From contig CAZRUM010000005.1 of the NCBI GenBank assembly GCA_964603435.1, positions 1-40,369 of the forward strand: a stretch of DNA of 40,369 nt, written 5' to 3'. Shown piece after piece: positions 23,816 to 31,492 of the stretch. A model generated the notes under the pieces. It worked only from the letters and a program-made list of their open reading frames with translations, was not told the origin of the DNA and made no database searches. Source of the stretch: CAZRUM01 sp964603435. Lineage in GTDB: Bacteria > Patescibacteriota > Patescibacteriia > Magasanikbacterales > UBA922. Position 1 is the first letter of the stretch; each line of letters opens with the position of its first letter. Made by a program: the position numbers and the translations under genes.

Positions 23816-23980
23816 TTACTTAGTCTCTTTATGTGATGTATGTTTCTTACAGAACTTACAATATTTATTCAATTCAAGTCTATCCTTTAGGATTTTCTTG
23901 TTTTTATGTGTAAAATAGTTAGTTCTCTTACACTCTGTACACTGCATTTTTATCATGTTATCTCGTTCTTTTGAAGCCAT
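23816..23980 (-). CDS. rpmG: Ribosomal protein bL33
   Basis: A 54-residue protein of the large ribosomal subunit. It begins MASKERDNMIKMQCTECKRT and keeps both zinc-ribbon pairs, C14-x2-C17 and C41-x2-C44, so it is the zinc-binding form. The length is normal for the family. It has its own strong promoter (24015-24043) and lies between tRNA-Trp and the divergent tRNA-Thr. Confidence 0.95.
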   Translation of the reverse strand: MASKERDNMIKMQCTECKRTNYFTHKNKKILKDRLELNKYCKFCKKHTSHKETK

Positions 23981-24014
23981 ATTATTATAATTTTTAACTT
24001 ATTAAGTTGGGTAA

Positions 24015-24043
24015 ATAATACACTATTTAGATAATTATGTCAA
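24015..24043 (-). promoter_or_regulatory. rpmG promoter
   Basis: TTGACA (24038-24043) and TATTAT (24015-24020), spacer 17, on the minus strand. Confidence 0.8.
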
Positions 24044-24068
24044 GCTACGCTAGTGGATAATGGCTATA

Positions 24069-24097
24069 TTGACACCAAAAAGCCTCTGTGTTATACT
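24069..24097 (+). promoter_or_regulatory. tRNA-Thr (GGT) promoter
   Basis: TTGACA (24069-24074) and TATACT (24092-24097), spacer 17; the tRNA begins 24 bases later. Confidence 0.85.
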
Positions 24098-24121
24098 TTT
24101 CCCAGCAAAATAATAATAAAT

Positions 24122-24197
24122 GCCATCTTAGCTCAGTTGGTAGAGCGCAGCCATGGTAAGGCTGAGGTCTCGGGTCCGATCCCCGAAGATGGCTCCA
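24122..24197 (+). tRNA. tRNA-Thr (GGT), CCA encoded
   Basis: Acceptor GCCATCT/AGATGGC, D arm GCTC-AGTTGGTA-GAGC, anticodon stem CAGCC/GGCTG with loop ATGGTAA (anticodon GGT), T arm TCGGG-TCCGATC-CCCGA. The T loop starts TCCG rather than TTCG. CCA is encoded at 24195-24197. Confidence 0.94.
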
Positions 24198-24228
24198 AAA
24201 ATCACCCCATTGGAGGTGATTTTTCTTT
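24197..24228 (+). terminator. Terminator after tRNA-Thr (GGT)
   Basis: AAAATCACC and GGTGATTTTT form a stem followed by T residues. Confidence 0.88.
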
Positions 24229-24248
24229 GCTTTTACACAATTTCTAAT

Positions 24249-24638
24249 TTAGAATAGAAATAATAAAAAAGGAAGTAAAAACACAACAGACATTATTACC
24301 ACTGTAGCCCAACCAAGTTTTTTTCTATCTTCCACAAAAAAGTAAGCTACCAAGCCAATTGGCCCTACTAATAACAACAACACCAACCACAAAGCTCTGC
24401 CTTCCTTTAAATCTTTTCTAACAATTGCTCCATACAAAGCAATACACCAAAACACAAATAAAAATATTCCCGCTATTGGAAACAATGCAATTTTAAAGAT
24501 ACTCAAAGAAATCATCGCCGCAGTTTTTGTACCCAATTGAATACCTGACTCGGTATTTTCTACTGCCACTAAACCAAATTGGGTGTTAACTGGTTGAGCC
24601 GTGACACCAGTCTCAACAGCTTGTGCTAATTTTAACAT
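24249..24638 (-). CDS. Small membrane protein with PLDc_N-like segment
   Basis: A 129-residue protein (138 if the ATG at 24665 is used). Two helices near the middle, FWCIALYGAIVRKDLKEGRALW and LVGPIGLVAYFFVED, fit the two-helix PLDc_N (PF13396) pattern found at the start of cardiolipin synthases and in small stand-alone proteins. A third helix closes the protein. I choose the second Met because the first nine codons are AT-rich and atypical. Function unknown. Confidence 0.55.
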   Translation of the reverse strand: MLKLAQAVETGVTAQPVNTQFGLVAVENTESGIQLGTKTAAMISLSIFKIALFPIAGIFLFVFWCIALYGAIVRKDLKEGRALWLVLLLLVGPIGLVAYFFVEDRKKLGWATVVIMSVVFLLPFLLFLF

Positions 24639-24679
24639 AACAAAAAACTTAAAAATAAAACCCACTTTTTAAAATACAA

Positions 24680-24730
24680 TTACCCTTTCTTCGTATAGAC
24701 AAGCTGTGTTGGATAAGTAAACTCAACCCC
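24680..24730 (-). pseudogene. Orphan MscS C-terminal tail
   Basis: The minus strand reads GVEFTYPTQLVYTKKG and then TAA. This matches the end of the intact MscS gene at 25927 (IEFAYPTQLVYTKKS) in 12 of 15 residues. No upstream body is present: homology stops at a C-run/G-run palindrome, beyond which a lipoprotein gene begins. Confidence 0.75.
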
Positions 24731-24764
24731 CTCCTTTAAAAAAGGGGGGGGGTTGGGGGGGGTT
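24725..24764. repeat. C-run/G-run palindrome
   Basis: CAACCCCCTCCTTT and AAAGGGGGGGGGTTG form a long hairpin, directly followed by a second run of eight G. The plus strand thus carries two long G tracts separated by TT. It lies at the break point of the MscS tail. Confidence 0.8.
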
Positions 24765-24781
24765 GATTAAATCTACTATTT

Positions 24782-25906
24782 TTATAGACTGAAGATTTCT
24801 TTATCACACCCACCCTTTTGGAAAAGTTCTGCTGCTCCAAATACATCGGCACTACTTAAAGCAGTTACAAATCCGGCCGTATCAGAACCAACCAAGTGAC
24901 ATGTACTAACTACCCCAGCAAAAGCTCCATACTGAGCTTGAGCAACTACTTCATACTCATCTAATTGATCAGCTGTCATTACACCGTCTGCCAAAGTGTT
25001 CTCCCTATATTCATCTGTATATTTTCCACTAGCACTATTAACCAAAACACTTAATTCACATTTGCCATTAGATTCTCCTTTATTCTCTATTGTGTAATTA
25101 TAATTTAAATCAATAGCCTCCATAGCTACAATACTGAGAGTAGTATTTACTTTAGCTAACTGACACCCTTCTGCTAGAACATTAAAACAAGCAACATCTG
25201 TACCACAATCTTTTGTACCGCTCTCAACTGATACCTCTGATTCTGGTATTGGGTCTGGTTCAACCTCTTTTTTAACTTCTGAAACTGTCACACTGGCCTT
25301 ATCATATGACAAGTAATCAACATTTTGTATAACATATGGAGCGTCATCCAAAGTAATGCCAGCGCAATCTTTTTTCATTTCTTTACCAACAGTATCACAA
25401 TCATAAATATACACCTCATAAATATAAACGCCAGCCTCTTTGAAAGAATCTCCTAACATATTATAACCATCCTTACCTTGGTAAAAGGGACTCAACACAC
25501 CGTTAGTTTGGTTACCCTTTATACTGCCTTTGCTAGTAGCATAATGTTTTTCTGTATAACCCTCACGCACAAAAGATGTAATGGCCAAAGCAGTAAATCT
25601 CTCACCTGGATAAATAATATCATAATTACCATTTTCTACAACTTCGCCCATTTCATAAGTGTCTTTGTCAAACTTAATGCCTATACTAATCTGTGGAGAT
25701 AGTGTTTTTGGTTTTGGTTGCTGCACAGAAGAAGGTTTAGCCTGTTTTTGCACTGACTTTTCTACCACCTGTTCTTTTTGCCCCATTTTATCCTCCGCCT
25801 GTTCATTGGCAAAACTATAATCTTCAACAGGTTTTGTAGAAGAACAACCAACTCCCAACAACAAAATTATTGCCAATACCCCTCCTAACGAAATTATTTT
25901 TCGCAT
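24782..25906 (-). CDS. Lipoprotein of unknown function
   Basis: A 374-residue protein with a lipoprotein signal (MRKIISLGGVLAIILLLGVGC, cysteine at about 21), a Gln/Lys/Pro-rich linker to about residue 70, a beta-rich domain (IGIKFDKDTYEMGEVVENG) and a second domain with several cysteines (DCGTDVACFNVLAEGC, CHLVGS, GGCDKE) that could form disulfides. It is anchored outside the membrane. It separates the intact MscS gene from the orphan MscS tail, so it may have arrived by insertion between paralogues. Confidence 0.65.
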   Translation of the reverse strand: MRKIISLGGVLAIILLLGVGCSSTKPVEDYSFANEQAEDKMGQKEQVVEKSVQKQAKPSSVQQPKPKTLSPQISIGIKFDKDTYEMGEVVENGNYDIIYPGERFTALAITSFVREGYTEKHYATSKGSIKGNQTNGVLSPFYQGKDGYNMLGDSFKEAGVYIYEVYIYDCDTVGKEMKKDCAGITLDDAPYVIQNVDYLSYDKASVTVSEVKKEVEPDPIPESEVSVESGTKDCGTDVACFNVLAEGCQLAKVNTTLSIVAMEAIDLNYNYTIENKGESNGKCELSVLVNSASGKYTDEYRENTLADGVMTADQLDEYEVVAQAQYGAFAGVVSTCHLVGSDTAGFVTALSSADVFGAAELFQKGGCDKEIFSL

Positions 25907-25926
25907 AATTTATATTTAAAAATAAG

Positions 25927-26994
25927 TTAACTTTTTTTAGTGTATACCAACTGTGTTGGATAAGCAAACTCTATTCCTGCCTTTGCAAAAGCATCAAATA
26001 TATTTAGATTAACCGCTTGCTTAACGTTCATATACACAGTATAATCCGGTTCTTCCACATAATAGACTATCTCAAAATTTAAGCTAAAATCTCCATAAGT
26101 TGCAAAATGACAGCGATCAAATTCTGTCTGATCTACTGCTTCCACGGCTTGCTGAATTAACTCTGGAATTTTTTCCAATTTTTCTTTTGATGTTTCATAT
26201 GTCACACCCAGAGTAAATAATTCACGACGTCTTTCCATGTGTTTGAAATTTTGCACACGAGCCGTTGTAAGTTCTTTATTTGAAACCACAAGCTCTTCAC
26301 CCAGTAAAGTTCTGATACGAGTAGTCTTCATCCCAATTCTCTCCACTGTACCGTTATCTGTACCTATCATAATATAATCTCCGACTTGAAATGGCTTATC
26401 TATAAAAATAGAAAAACTGGAAAATAAATCTGACAAAACATTTTGCAAAGCCAAGGCTACAGCAATACCACCAATACCAAGCGAAGCCACGAGAGATGTG
26501 ATATTGATACCCAAATTTGAAAAAATCATCAGCAAGGCTATCACCCACAAACCTATCTTTGCCAAAAGTTTCAAGATTCTCATCATGGATTGTGATTGTT
26601 CATTATCCCCTTCTTCTTGCTTTTGTGATTGGCGATACATCCAATAATCCAAAATCTTTTCCAAAGCCCTCACCACTTCAAAAACAACTACAACCACCAA
26701 CAATACGTAAAATACCTGATCTACTATGCCATCTATATTAAGATATTTAATTCCAAAATATAATGATAATAGTAAATAAAGAGGTGCCTTAATATTTTGA
26801 AAAATTGCAATCGCTGTGTCATCCAAGTCCGTAGAAGTCCTTTTGGCTATCTTTTTCAAACGAGAAATAATCACTACTTGAATAAATTTTAAAATCAATA
26901 AGGACAAAACAAACACTCCAAAAGCCAAAGCATAATCCCAAGCAGTATTCCCTGCCCAGACGTATGATTTTAACAAATCAATATAAAATTCCAT
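25927..26994 (-). CDS. MscS-family mechanosensitive channel
   Basis: A 355-residue channel. N-terminal helices (about 18-40 and 70-105) precede the pore helix region SLVASLGIGGIAVALALQNVLSDLFSSFSIFIDKPFQVGDYI, the hallmark of MscS (Gly/Ala-rich TM3 followed by the beta domain). The C-terminal alpha/beta vestibule ends IEFAYPTQLVYTKK. It releases solutes under osmotic downshock. A tail of a second copy survives 1.2 kb downstream. Confidence 0.92.
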   Translation of the reverse strand: MEFYIDLLKSYVWAGNTAWDYALAFGVFVLSLLILKFIQVVIISRLKKIAKRTSTDLDDTAIAIFQNIKAPLYLLLSLYFGIKYLNIDGIVDQVFYVLLVVVVVFEVVRALEKILDYWMYRQSQKQEEGDNEQSQSMMRILKLLAKIGLWVIALLMIFSNLGINITSLVASLGIGGIAVALALQNVLSDLFSSFSIFIDKPFQVGDYIMIGTDNGTVERIGMKTTRIRTLLGEELVVSNKELTTARVQNFKHMERRRELFTLGVTYETSKEKLEKIPELIQQAVEAVDQTEFDRCHFATYGDFSLNFEIVYYVEEPDYTVYMNVKQAVNLNIFDAFAKAGIEFAYPTQLVYTKKS

Positions 26995-27050
26995 AAACTA
27001 AATATTTAATAATTTAATAAAAGTATTATAGCATTTTTATCATTTTAAGC

Positions 27051-27081
27051 AAAAAAGCTACCTTTACTAGATAACTTTTTT
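27051..27081 (-). terminator. Terminator of the 56-residue membrane protein gene
   Basis: AAAAAAGTTATCT and AGGTAGCTTTTTT pair over 13 bp with two G-U pairs, ending in a T run on the minus strand. Confidence 0.75.
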
Positions 27082-27098
27082 GAACCCCTCCTTCCTCC

Positions 27099-27269
27099 TT
27101 AGTCGGGTTCATGATTCTTGAGAATCTGTGCGACCACTTCTTCGGCCCTGAGGTTAACCACGCGAAGTCTCTGCCTTTTGCGCTTACCCCTAATAATAAG
27201 ACCAACAACCAAAAAGACAAAAGGAACAGCAATAAGCACCAGAGCAACGGGAATATCAATATCAGGCAT
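27099..27269 (-). CDS. Small single-helix membrane protein (56 residues)
   Basis: An SD (TAGGAG) lies 8 bases before the ATG at 27267-27269. The product begins MPDIDIPVALVLIAVPFVFL, has one helix to about residue 26, then a strongly basic stretch (RGKRKRQRLR) and an acidic amphipathic end, stopping with TAA. The topology should place the tail in the cytoplasm. A longer open frame (27026-27286) overlaps it but would translate the gene out of register and through the terminator. It has its own promoter and terminator and is GC-richer than its neighbours. No family recognised. Confidence 0.7.
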   Translation of the reverse strand: MPDIDIPVALVLIAVPFVFLVVGLIIRGKRKRQRLRVVNLRAEEVVAQILKNHEPD

Positions 27270-27339
27270 GATATTACTCCTACCACCCTAAGACCTCATC
27301 ACTCAACCAACCTGATCGAGTGTACACCGACCTATCTTA

Positions 27340-27368
27340 ATAGTAAGTAATTTATGAAACTTTGTCAA
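27340..27368 (-). promoter_or_regulatory. Promoter of the 56-residue membrane protein gene
   Basis: TTGACA (27363-27368) and TACTAT (27340-27345) with a 17-base spacer; a leader of about 65 nt follows. Confidence 0.65.
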
Positions 27369-27371
27369 TAC

Positions 27372-27402
27372 AAAACCCCCAACATAACGTCAGGGGTTTT
27401 TT
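27372..27402. terminator. Terminator after the coiled-coil protein gene
   Basis: AAAACCCC and GGGGTTTTTT flank a 14-base loop; T run on the plus strand, A/T-rich on both sides. Confidence 0.65.
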
Positions 27403-27419
27403 CATTATAGGCTCTAAAT

Positions 27420-28196
27420 TTATTTTCTAAACAACCTATTCATCCAACCAAACAAGCTAAAACCTTTTTGGTCTTCTGCAACTTCCTGTTGTAATTCTTC
27501 TGTAACTACCTCCATCAAACTAATTTGTTCATCAAGAGCTTCTTGATCTACAGAACTAACTTCCTCACTTAAGTTTTTCAATTCTTCCAATTTTTCATTA
27601 TGCATTTCCAATCTTTCTTCTACTTCTTTGAGTTGACCATAATTTGAACCAATGAAAAATCTAGTAAATCTGCTTCTATTTTTAGCTTGTTTCAAAGAAT
27701 CTTCTGCTTCTTCTTGCAAACGATTTTGTTCTTGAGCAATAGTTCTAATTTGTTCTCCAACTCCACCATTTCTCTCGGCTACATGTACCATAGCTTGAAC
27801 AGCATTAGCCACTTGACTACGTCTTTGTACGGCTCTTTCGTTTGGTTCACCTTGCCCAACTTGAGCTTGTTCAGCCTTACCATAAAGCATTGGCTCAGCT
27901 AATCCTGTGCCAGCCTCATGTTCCATTTCACGTACTTGTTTCATTTCTCCACTACCATCTTGGGCACGTTCTCTTATCAATTTTGGTTCTACTACATCAG
28001 CCTTCACCTCTTCTGCATCTACACTCACAGTCTCTATTTCCACTTCTCCTACTTCCCCACCTTCATATTCAACTTCTACCAAGCCCAAACCAGTACCAGG
28101 TTCGTGAACACCTTTTTGTTCTTGGTTGGCCAAAGCTACTGCTGGCAATAACAAAGCTACTGCAAACATGATGAATAAAAATTTTATCCTACTCAT
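27420..28196 (-). CDS. Secreted coiled-coil protein (hypothetical)
   Basis: A 258-residue protein with a signal peptide (about 1-23, ending ALANQ). The mature part begins with HEPGTGLGLVEVEYEG, a motif echoed later as HEAGTGLAEPMLYG, is rich in Glu and Val, and then forms long Gln/Glu-rich helices (about 125-240) likely to be coiled coils. The last residues are hydrophobic and basic (LFGWMNRLFRK). No enzymatic motif is seen. A structural or surface role is a guess. Confidence 0.6.
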   Translation of the reverse strand: MSRIKFLFIMFAVALLLPAVALANQEQKGVHEPGTGLGLVEVEYEGGEVGEVEIETVSVDAEEVKADVVEPKLIRERAQDGSGEMKQVREMEHEAGTGLAEPMLYGKAEQAQVGQGEPNERAVQRRSQVANAVQAMVHVAERNGGVGEQIRTIAQEQNRLQEEAEDSLKQAKNRSRFTRFFIGSNYGQLKEVEERLEMHNEKLEELKNLSEEVSSVDQEALDEQISLMEVVTEELQQEVAEDQKGFSLFGWMNRLFRK

Positions 28197-28232
28197 ATAT
28201 CTTAAATTAAGAATAAATAAACAATATTTATA

Positions 28233-29204
28233 TTATACTAGAAAATTAAATAAATAACCAATTATAATAATCCCTATAGTCACTACTCCAAAAAAAGTCA
28301 AGAGTAAAGGTAGACGCAAGACTCGCTTTAACATAAAAGCCTCTGGTAAAGATAGACCAACTATGGCCATCATAAAGGACAATGCCGTTCCCAGAGCCAC
28401 CCCTTTGACAACTAGAGCCTGTATAACAGGAATAACCCCACTAGCATTGGAATATAGAGGAACAGCTAATATAACGGCTAGGGGCACGGCAAAAAAGCCA
28501 GCTTTTACTAGATAAACTTCAAAAAAACCAACCGGTACAAATCCATGAATAACAGCACCGATACCAACACCAATGACAAGATACAAAGCTACCTTATAAA
28601 CAATATCAAAAGCTTCTTTAGAAATTTTCTTCAAAACTTGTGTAGAACTAGGCTGACTTTTTTTACAATCACAACAGCACTTCTCTTTTTCTTCTTCTAA
28701 ATCAATAATATATTTTTCCATTTTCATTTTTCCCAAAATAAAACCACCAACCACACCAACCAAAATACCGGCAGCAATATATAATAAAGTAATCTTGAGA
28801 CCAAACAAACCAATAAATAAACCAATAGCAATTTCATTGATTAGGGGTGAAGTAATGAGAAAAGTAAAAACTACTCCCAAAGGAATCTTTGCTTGCAAAA
28901 AACTAATGAAAAGTGGAATAGATGAGCACGAACAAAATGGAGTCAAAGCTCCAAAACTAGCTGACAAGAAATAATCTAATCCATAAAATTTTCTACTTAA
29001 CAAAAAATTTCTAAACTTTGTTACTGGGATATAATGCCTTACCAGACTCATTATATGAGTGACGACAATAAGTAAAATAAAAATTTTCAAAATATCGTAA
29101 ACAAAAAAATTAAGAGCCTCTGACAATAAGGTTCCATGAGTTAGGTTAAAAATATTGTAAATTAACCAGTCAGCAAATTTTTGTAAGGGGTAAAATATAT
29201 CCAT
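28233..29204 (-). CDS. Permease of the DUF318/ArsP-type family
   Basis: A 323-residue protein with about eight helices. The signature GALTPFCSCSSIPLF and the second-half repeat VPLYSNASGVIPVI identify the PF03773 permease family, whose members export metal(loid)s or organic arsenicals. The central cytoplasmic loop carries EKCCCDCKK, a cluster of four cysteines that could bind a soft metal. No metal-sensing regulator is adjacent, so the substrate is uncertain. Confidence 0.82.
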   Translation of the reverse strand: MDIFYPLQKFADWLIYNIFNLTHGTLLSEALNFFVYDILKIFILLIVVTHIMSLVRHYIPVTKFRNFLLSRKFYGLDYFLSASFGALTPFCSCSSIPLFISFLQAKIPLGVVFTFLITSPLINEIAIGLFIGLFGLKITLLYIAAGILVGVVGGFILGKMKMEKYIIDLEEEKEKCCCDCKKSQPSSTQVLKKISKEAFDIVYKVALYLVIGVGIGAVIHGFVPVGFFEVYLVKAGFFAVPLAVILAVPLYSNASGVIPVIQALVVKGVALGTALSFMMAIVGLSLPEAFMLKRVLRLPLLLTFFGVVTIGIIIIGYLFNFLV

Positions 29205-29237
29205 AAATTTACTTTATGATAACATAATTTAAGGGAT

Positions 29238-29270
29238 AAAAAAACAACCCGCCAAATTGACGAGTTATTT
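29238..29270 (-). terminator. Terminator after the 168-residue lipoprotein gene
   Basis: On the minus strand AACTCGTC and GGCGGGTT pair (with G-U) and seven T residues follow. Confidence 0.7.
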
Positions 29271-29302
29271 TGTACTGTGTGTCTCGTAATATGTAATTTG
29301 GA

Positions 29303-29809
29303 TTATTCAATCTGCATAACACTCAACACTACCATAGTCTTTTCTCCATCTTCATCTATAGAAATAGAAATATTTAAATCTTCATTATCTTTATTGGCCA
29401 CAAACATTTGCGCTTCTCCCAAAGCCATGTTGGCAGTTATAGTCCAACCTTCTTCTACTAATTTTTCTTCATACAAAGTTTTTGTCTCAGCTATGGTTTT
29501 GTCAGTTGTAATAGCCAGACTAGTCCCAGCACCTACAACATTTTTCATAACAGAAACAACTTCACCTTCCACTACATAAATATCTTCTGGAAAATCAGCT
29601 GGTATAGATACATCTTCACCTACTTCCAAACTCACACCATCTACTGTCTCAACTTTTAAAGAACCGTCTTCCATATCTACACTTGCTTGTCCACCCATAG
29701 CATCTTCTAAATTATTTTCCATAATTTTTTCAGCTGCACTTTGCCCACAACCAGTAGTAACAAGAACTAGTAAAAGTAGAATTCCCCCAATTTTGTATGC
29801 TTTTTGCAT
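29303..29809 (-). CDS. Small lipoprotein (hypothetical)
   Basis: A 168-residue protein with lipoprotein signal MQKAYKIGGILLLLVLVTTGC (cysteine at 21). The mature domain contains the segment DVSIPADFPEDIYVVEGEVV and a beta/alpha end (TLYEEKLVEEGWTI, NISISIDEDGEKTMVVLSV), a pattern seen in many small uncharacterised lipoproteins. It has its own terminator and is probably monocistronic. Confidence 0.65.
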   Translation of the reverse strand: MQKAYKIGGILLLLVLVTTGCGQSAAEKIMENNLEDAMGGQASVDMEDGSLKVETVDGVSLEVGEDVSIPADFPEDIYVVEGEVVSVMKNVVGAGTSLAITTDKTIAETKTLYEEKLVEEGWTITANMALGEAQMFVANKDNEDLNISISIDEDGEKTMVVLSVMQIE

Positions 29810-29876
29810 ATATTTTTAAATTAAATATGTTAATTAATACCAGTATTTTAGCACCTATATAATATTCTAGCAAATT

Positions 29877-29904
29877 AAAAAGCCTCTCTATTGAGAGACT
29901 TTTT
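29877..29904. terminator. Bidirectional terminator
   Basis: AAAAAGCCTCTC and GAGAGACTTTTT form a stem around TATT, beyond the 3' region of the orphan gene. Confidence 0.75.
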
Positions 29905-30010
29905 CAACATCATTTCCTACTTATAAAAATAAAAAATGATGAAGGGACGGACGTTTGTGCTGCGCGATGAGATGGGACTGAAGCCCGTTGCGCACGTCCT
30001 TGTGTGTTTA

Positions 30011-30436
30011 TCAGCGTGTTCGAATATCACCGCCAACAGGTCGAGAACGATTGAAGATTCCAGCATTGCGAGGACCCTCTCTATACCCACGCATCACTTT
30101 ATCTCTACGACACTGAGCAGAGTACTCGTCGAGTTCAGCATTTGCCTTCTCAGTCTTGACTTTCTTCTTCTCCTCGTCGGTAGGGCGACGCATCACGAAT
30201 TTGTGACACTGCAACGCGGTGTTGTCCTTCTTAAACACCCAGTAATAGCGCCCCATGTAATTGAAGAGATGATCGAAAAATCTCCTCCAGAGGGTCGGGT
30301 CACTCTCCAGGATGGTAAGAACACACCCCTTCAGACTCTTGGTCTGAACACCACCCTTCTCGTTCTTGTCGAGCCATCTGGAGAAGTAAGCAGCTGACTT
30401 CTCTGTCGGAAAGTGCAGCTCTGTCGGTTTAGTCAT
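30011..30436 (-). CDS. Orphan GC-rich basic protein
   Basis: A 141-residue protein starting at the ATG at 30434-30436, 6 bases after a perfect AGGAGG; the frame is open further upstream but without an SD. It begins MTKPTELHFPTEKSAAYFSR, has a Trp/Phe/Tyr-rich centre (TLWRRFFDHLFNYMGRYYW) and a very basic, charged end. It stops with TGA. Base composition and strong SD set it apart from its neighbours, and hairpins lie in its leader (AGGTGGG/CCCACCT) and 3' region. I do not recognise a family; nucleic-acid binding is possible. The antisense frame 29936-30397 looks like a shadow. Confidence 0.65.
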   Translation of the reverse strand: MTKPTELHFPTEKSAAYFSRWLDKNEKGGVQTKSLKGCVLTILESDPTLWRRFFDHLFNYMGRYYWVFKKDNTALQCHKFVMRRPTDEEKKKVKTEKANAELDEYSAQCRRDKVMRGYREGPRNAGIFNRSRPVGGDIRTR

Positions 30437-30514
30437 GATTCCTCCTATAGACCCGCAGGCCTGAATCCAAGTACAATTTTGTCCGTCCAGTTTAAATATA
30501 AATATAGCTAAACT

Positions 30515-30560
30515 AGGTGGGCAATATTCCCACCTTATCATTTTGATCTCTTTCTGTCAA
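30515..30560 (-). promoter_or_regulatory. Candidate promoter and leader hairpin of the orphan gene
   Basis: TTGACA lies at 30555-30560; the best -10 (TGATAA) is only 14 bases away, so the site is tentative. AGGTGGG and CCCACCT (30515-30535) form a hairpin just downstream. Confidence 0.35.
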
Positions 30561-30569
30561 CGAAGAAAT

Positions 30570-31424
30570 TTACTTTTGACACTTGAGGCAATAAACCGTT
30601 CCCCTACCAACCACAACAGTTCTTTTCAAAATATCTTTACATTTCACACACTTTTCTCCACCTCGTCCATAAACCTTAAGAAAATTCCCAAAATAACCAC
30701 TATTACCTTCGCTATCTTTATAATCATTAAACGTGGTACCACGCATTTCTATAGCTTTGTTGATTACTTTTTCTATGGCCTTGTGCAATTTTTTAACTTG
30801 CAAACCTGTCAACTTATTAACTGGTTTAGCAGGCCTTACTTCTGCCAAAAAACAAGATTCATCTGCATAAATATTTCCAATCCCTGCAAGTAATTTTTGA
30901 TTGAGTAAAACTGCTTTTATACTTGTTCTTCTGTTTGATAAAGCTTTCTTAAAATTTTCCAAAGTAAAATCTGGTTGTAGTGGCTCTATACCAAAATTAC
31001 TTTTTATCTTATCTAGTTCTTCCTGCCCCACAATATTTACATAACCAAAACGACGTACATCATTAAAATACAGATTTCCACCACTGGCAAGTTCAAAACT
31101 GACTCTGGTAAATTTATTTGGCACTTCATCTATCCGCGGCTCTGGATGTCCACCGGCAATTATTTTCTTTCCATTTTTGTAAATCAACTGCCCTGTCATT
31201 TTGAGATGGACAAGTAAATATTTTTTATTATCCAATACAAAAATTATTAACTTACCAACTCTATCAATATCTACGAATTTTTTACCAATCAAATATTTTT
31301 TAAAAGCTGGGTGACTTTTGTTCACTTTTGCTTTACCCGACACAAAAACAGACTTTATTTTTTTATTCAAAATCTTTTTCCGTAAATCTTGCCTAATTGT
31401 CTCTACTTCTGGAAGTTCTGGCAT
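30570..31424 (-). CDS. mutM: Formamidopyrimidine-DNA glycosylase
   Basis: A 284-residue base-excision repair enzyme removing oxidised purines. The mature N-terminus PELPEVETIR provides the catalytic proline and glutamate; VHLKMTGQL carries the conserved lysine; the helix-two-turn-helix is in LLNQKLLAGIGNIYADE; the C-terminal zinc finger is C-x2-C (CVKC) with C-x2-C (CLKC). All catalytic parts are present and the length is typical. Confidence 0.96.
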   Translation of the reverse strand: MPELPEVETIRQDLRKKILNKKIKSVFVSGKAKVNKSHPAFKKYLIGKKFVDIDRVGKLIIFVLDNKKYLLVHLKMTGQLIYKNGKKIIAGGHPEPRIDEVPNKFTRVSFELASGGNLYFNDVRRFGYVNIVGQEELDKIKSNFGIEPLQPDFTLENFKKALSNRRTSIKAVLLNQKLLAGIGNIYADESCFLAEVRPAKPVNKLTGLQVKKLHKAIEKVINKAIEMRGTTFNDYKDSEGNSGYFGNFLKVYGRGGEKCVKCKDILKRTVVVGRGTVYCLKCQK

Positions 31425-31492
31425 ACAATTCTGAATACACGACTTAAGTCGAGATGAAGAATCCCGTCACAAATGAATAAAATATTATAAAA

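Noticed and set aside
27026..27286. 86-codon minus-strand ORF
   Set aside because: Wrong frame: the SD and terminator fit the 56-residue frame at 27099-27269.
29936..30397. 153-codon plus-strand ORF
   Set aside because: Antisense to the orphan gene, which has a perfect AGGAGG and a more protein-like composition; no SD for this frame.
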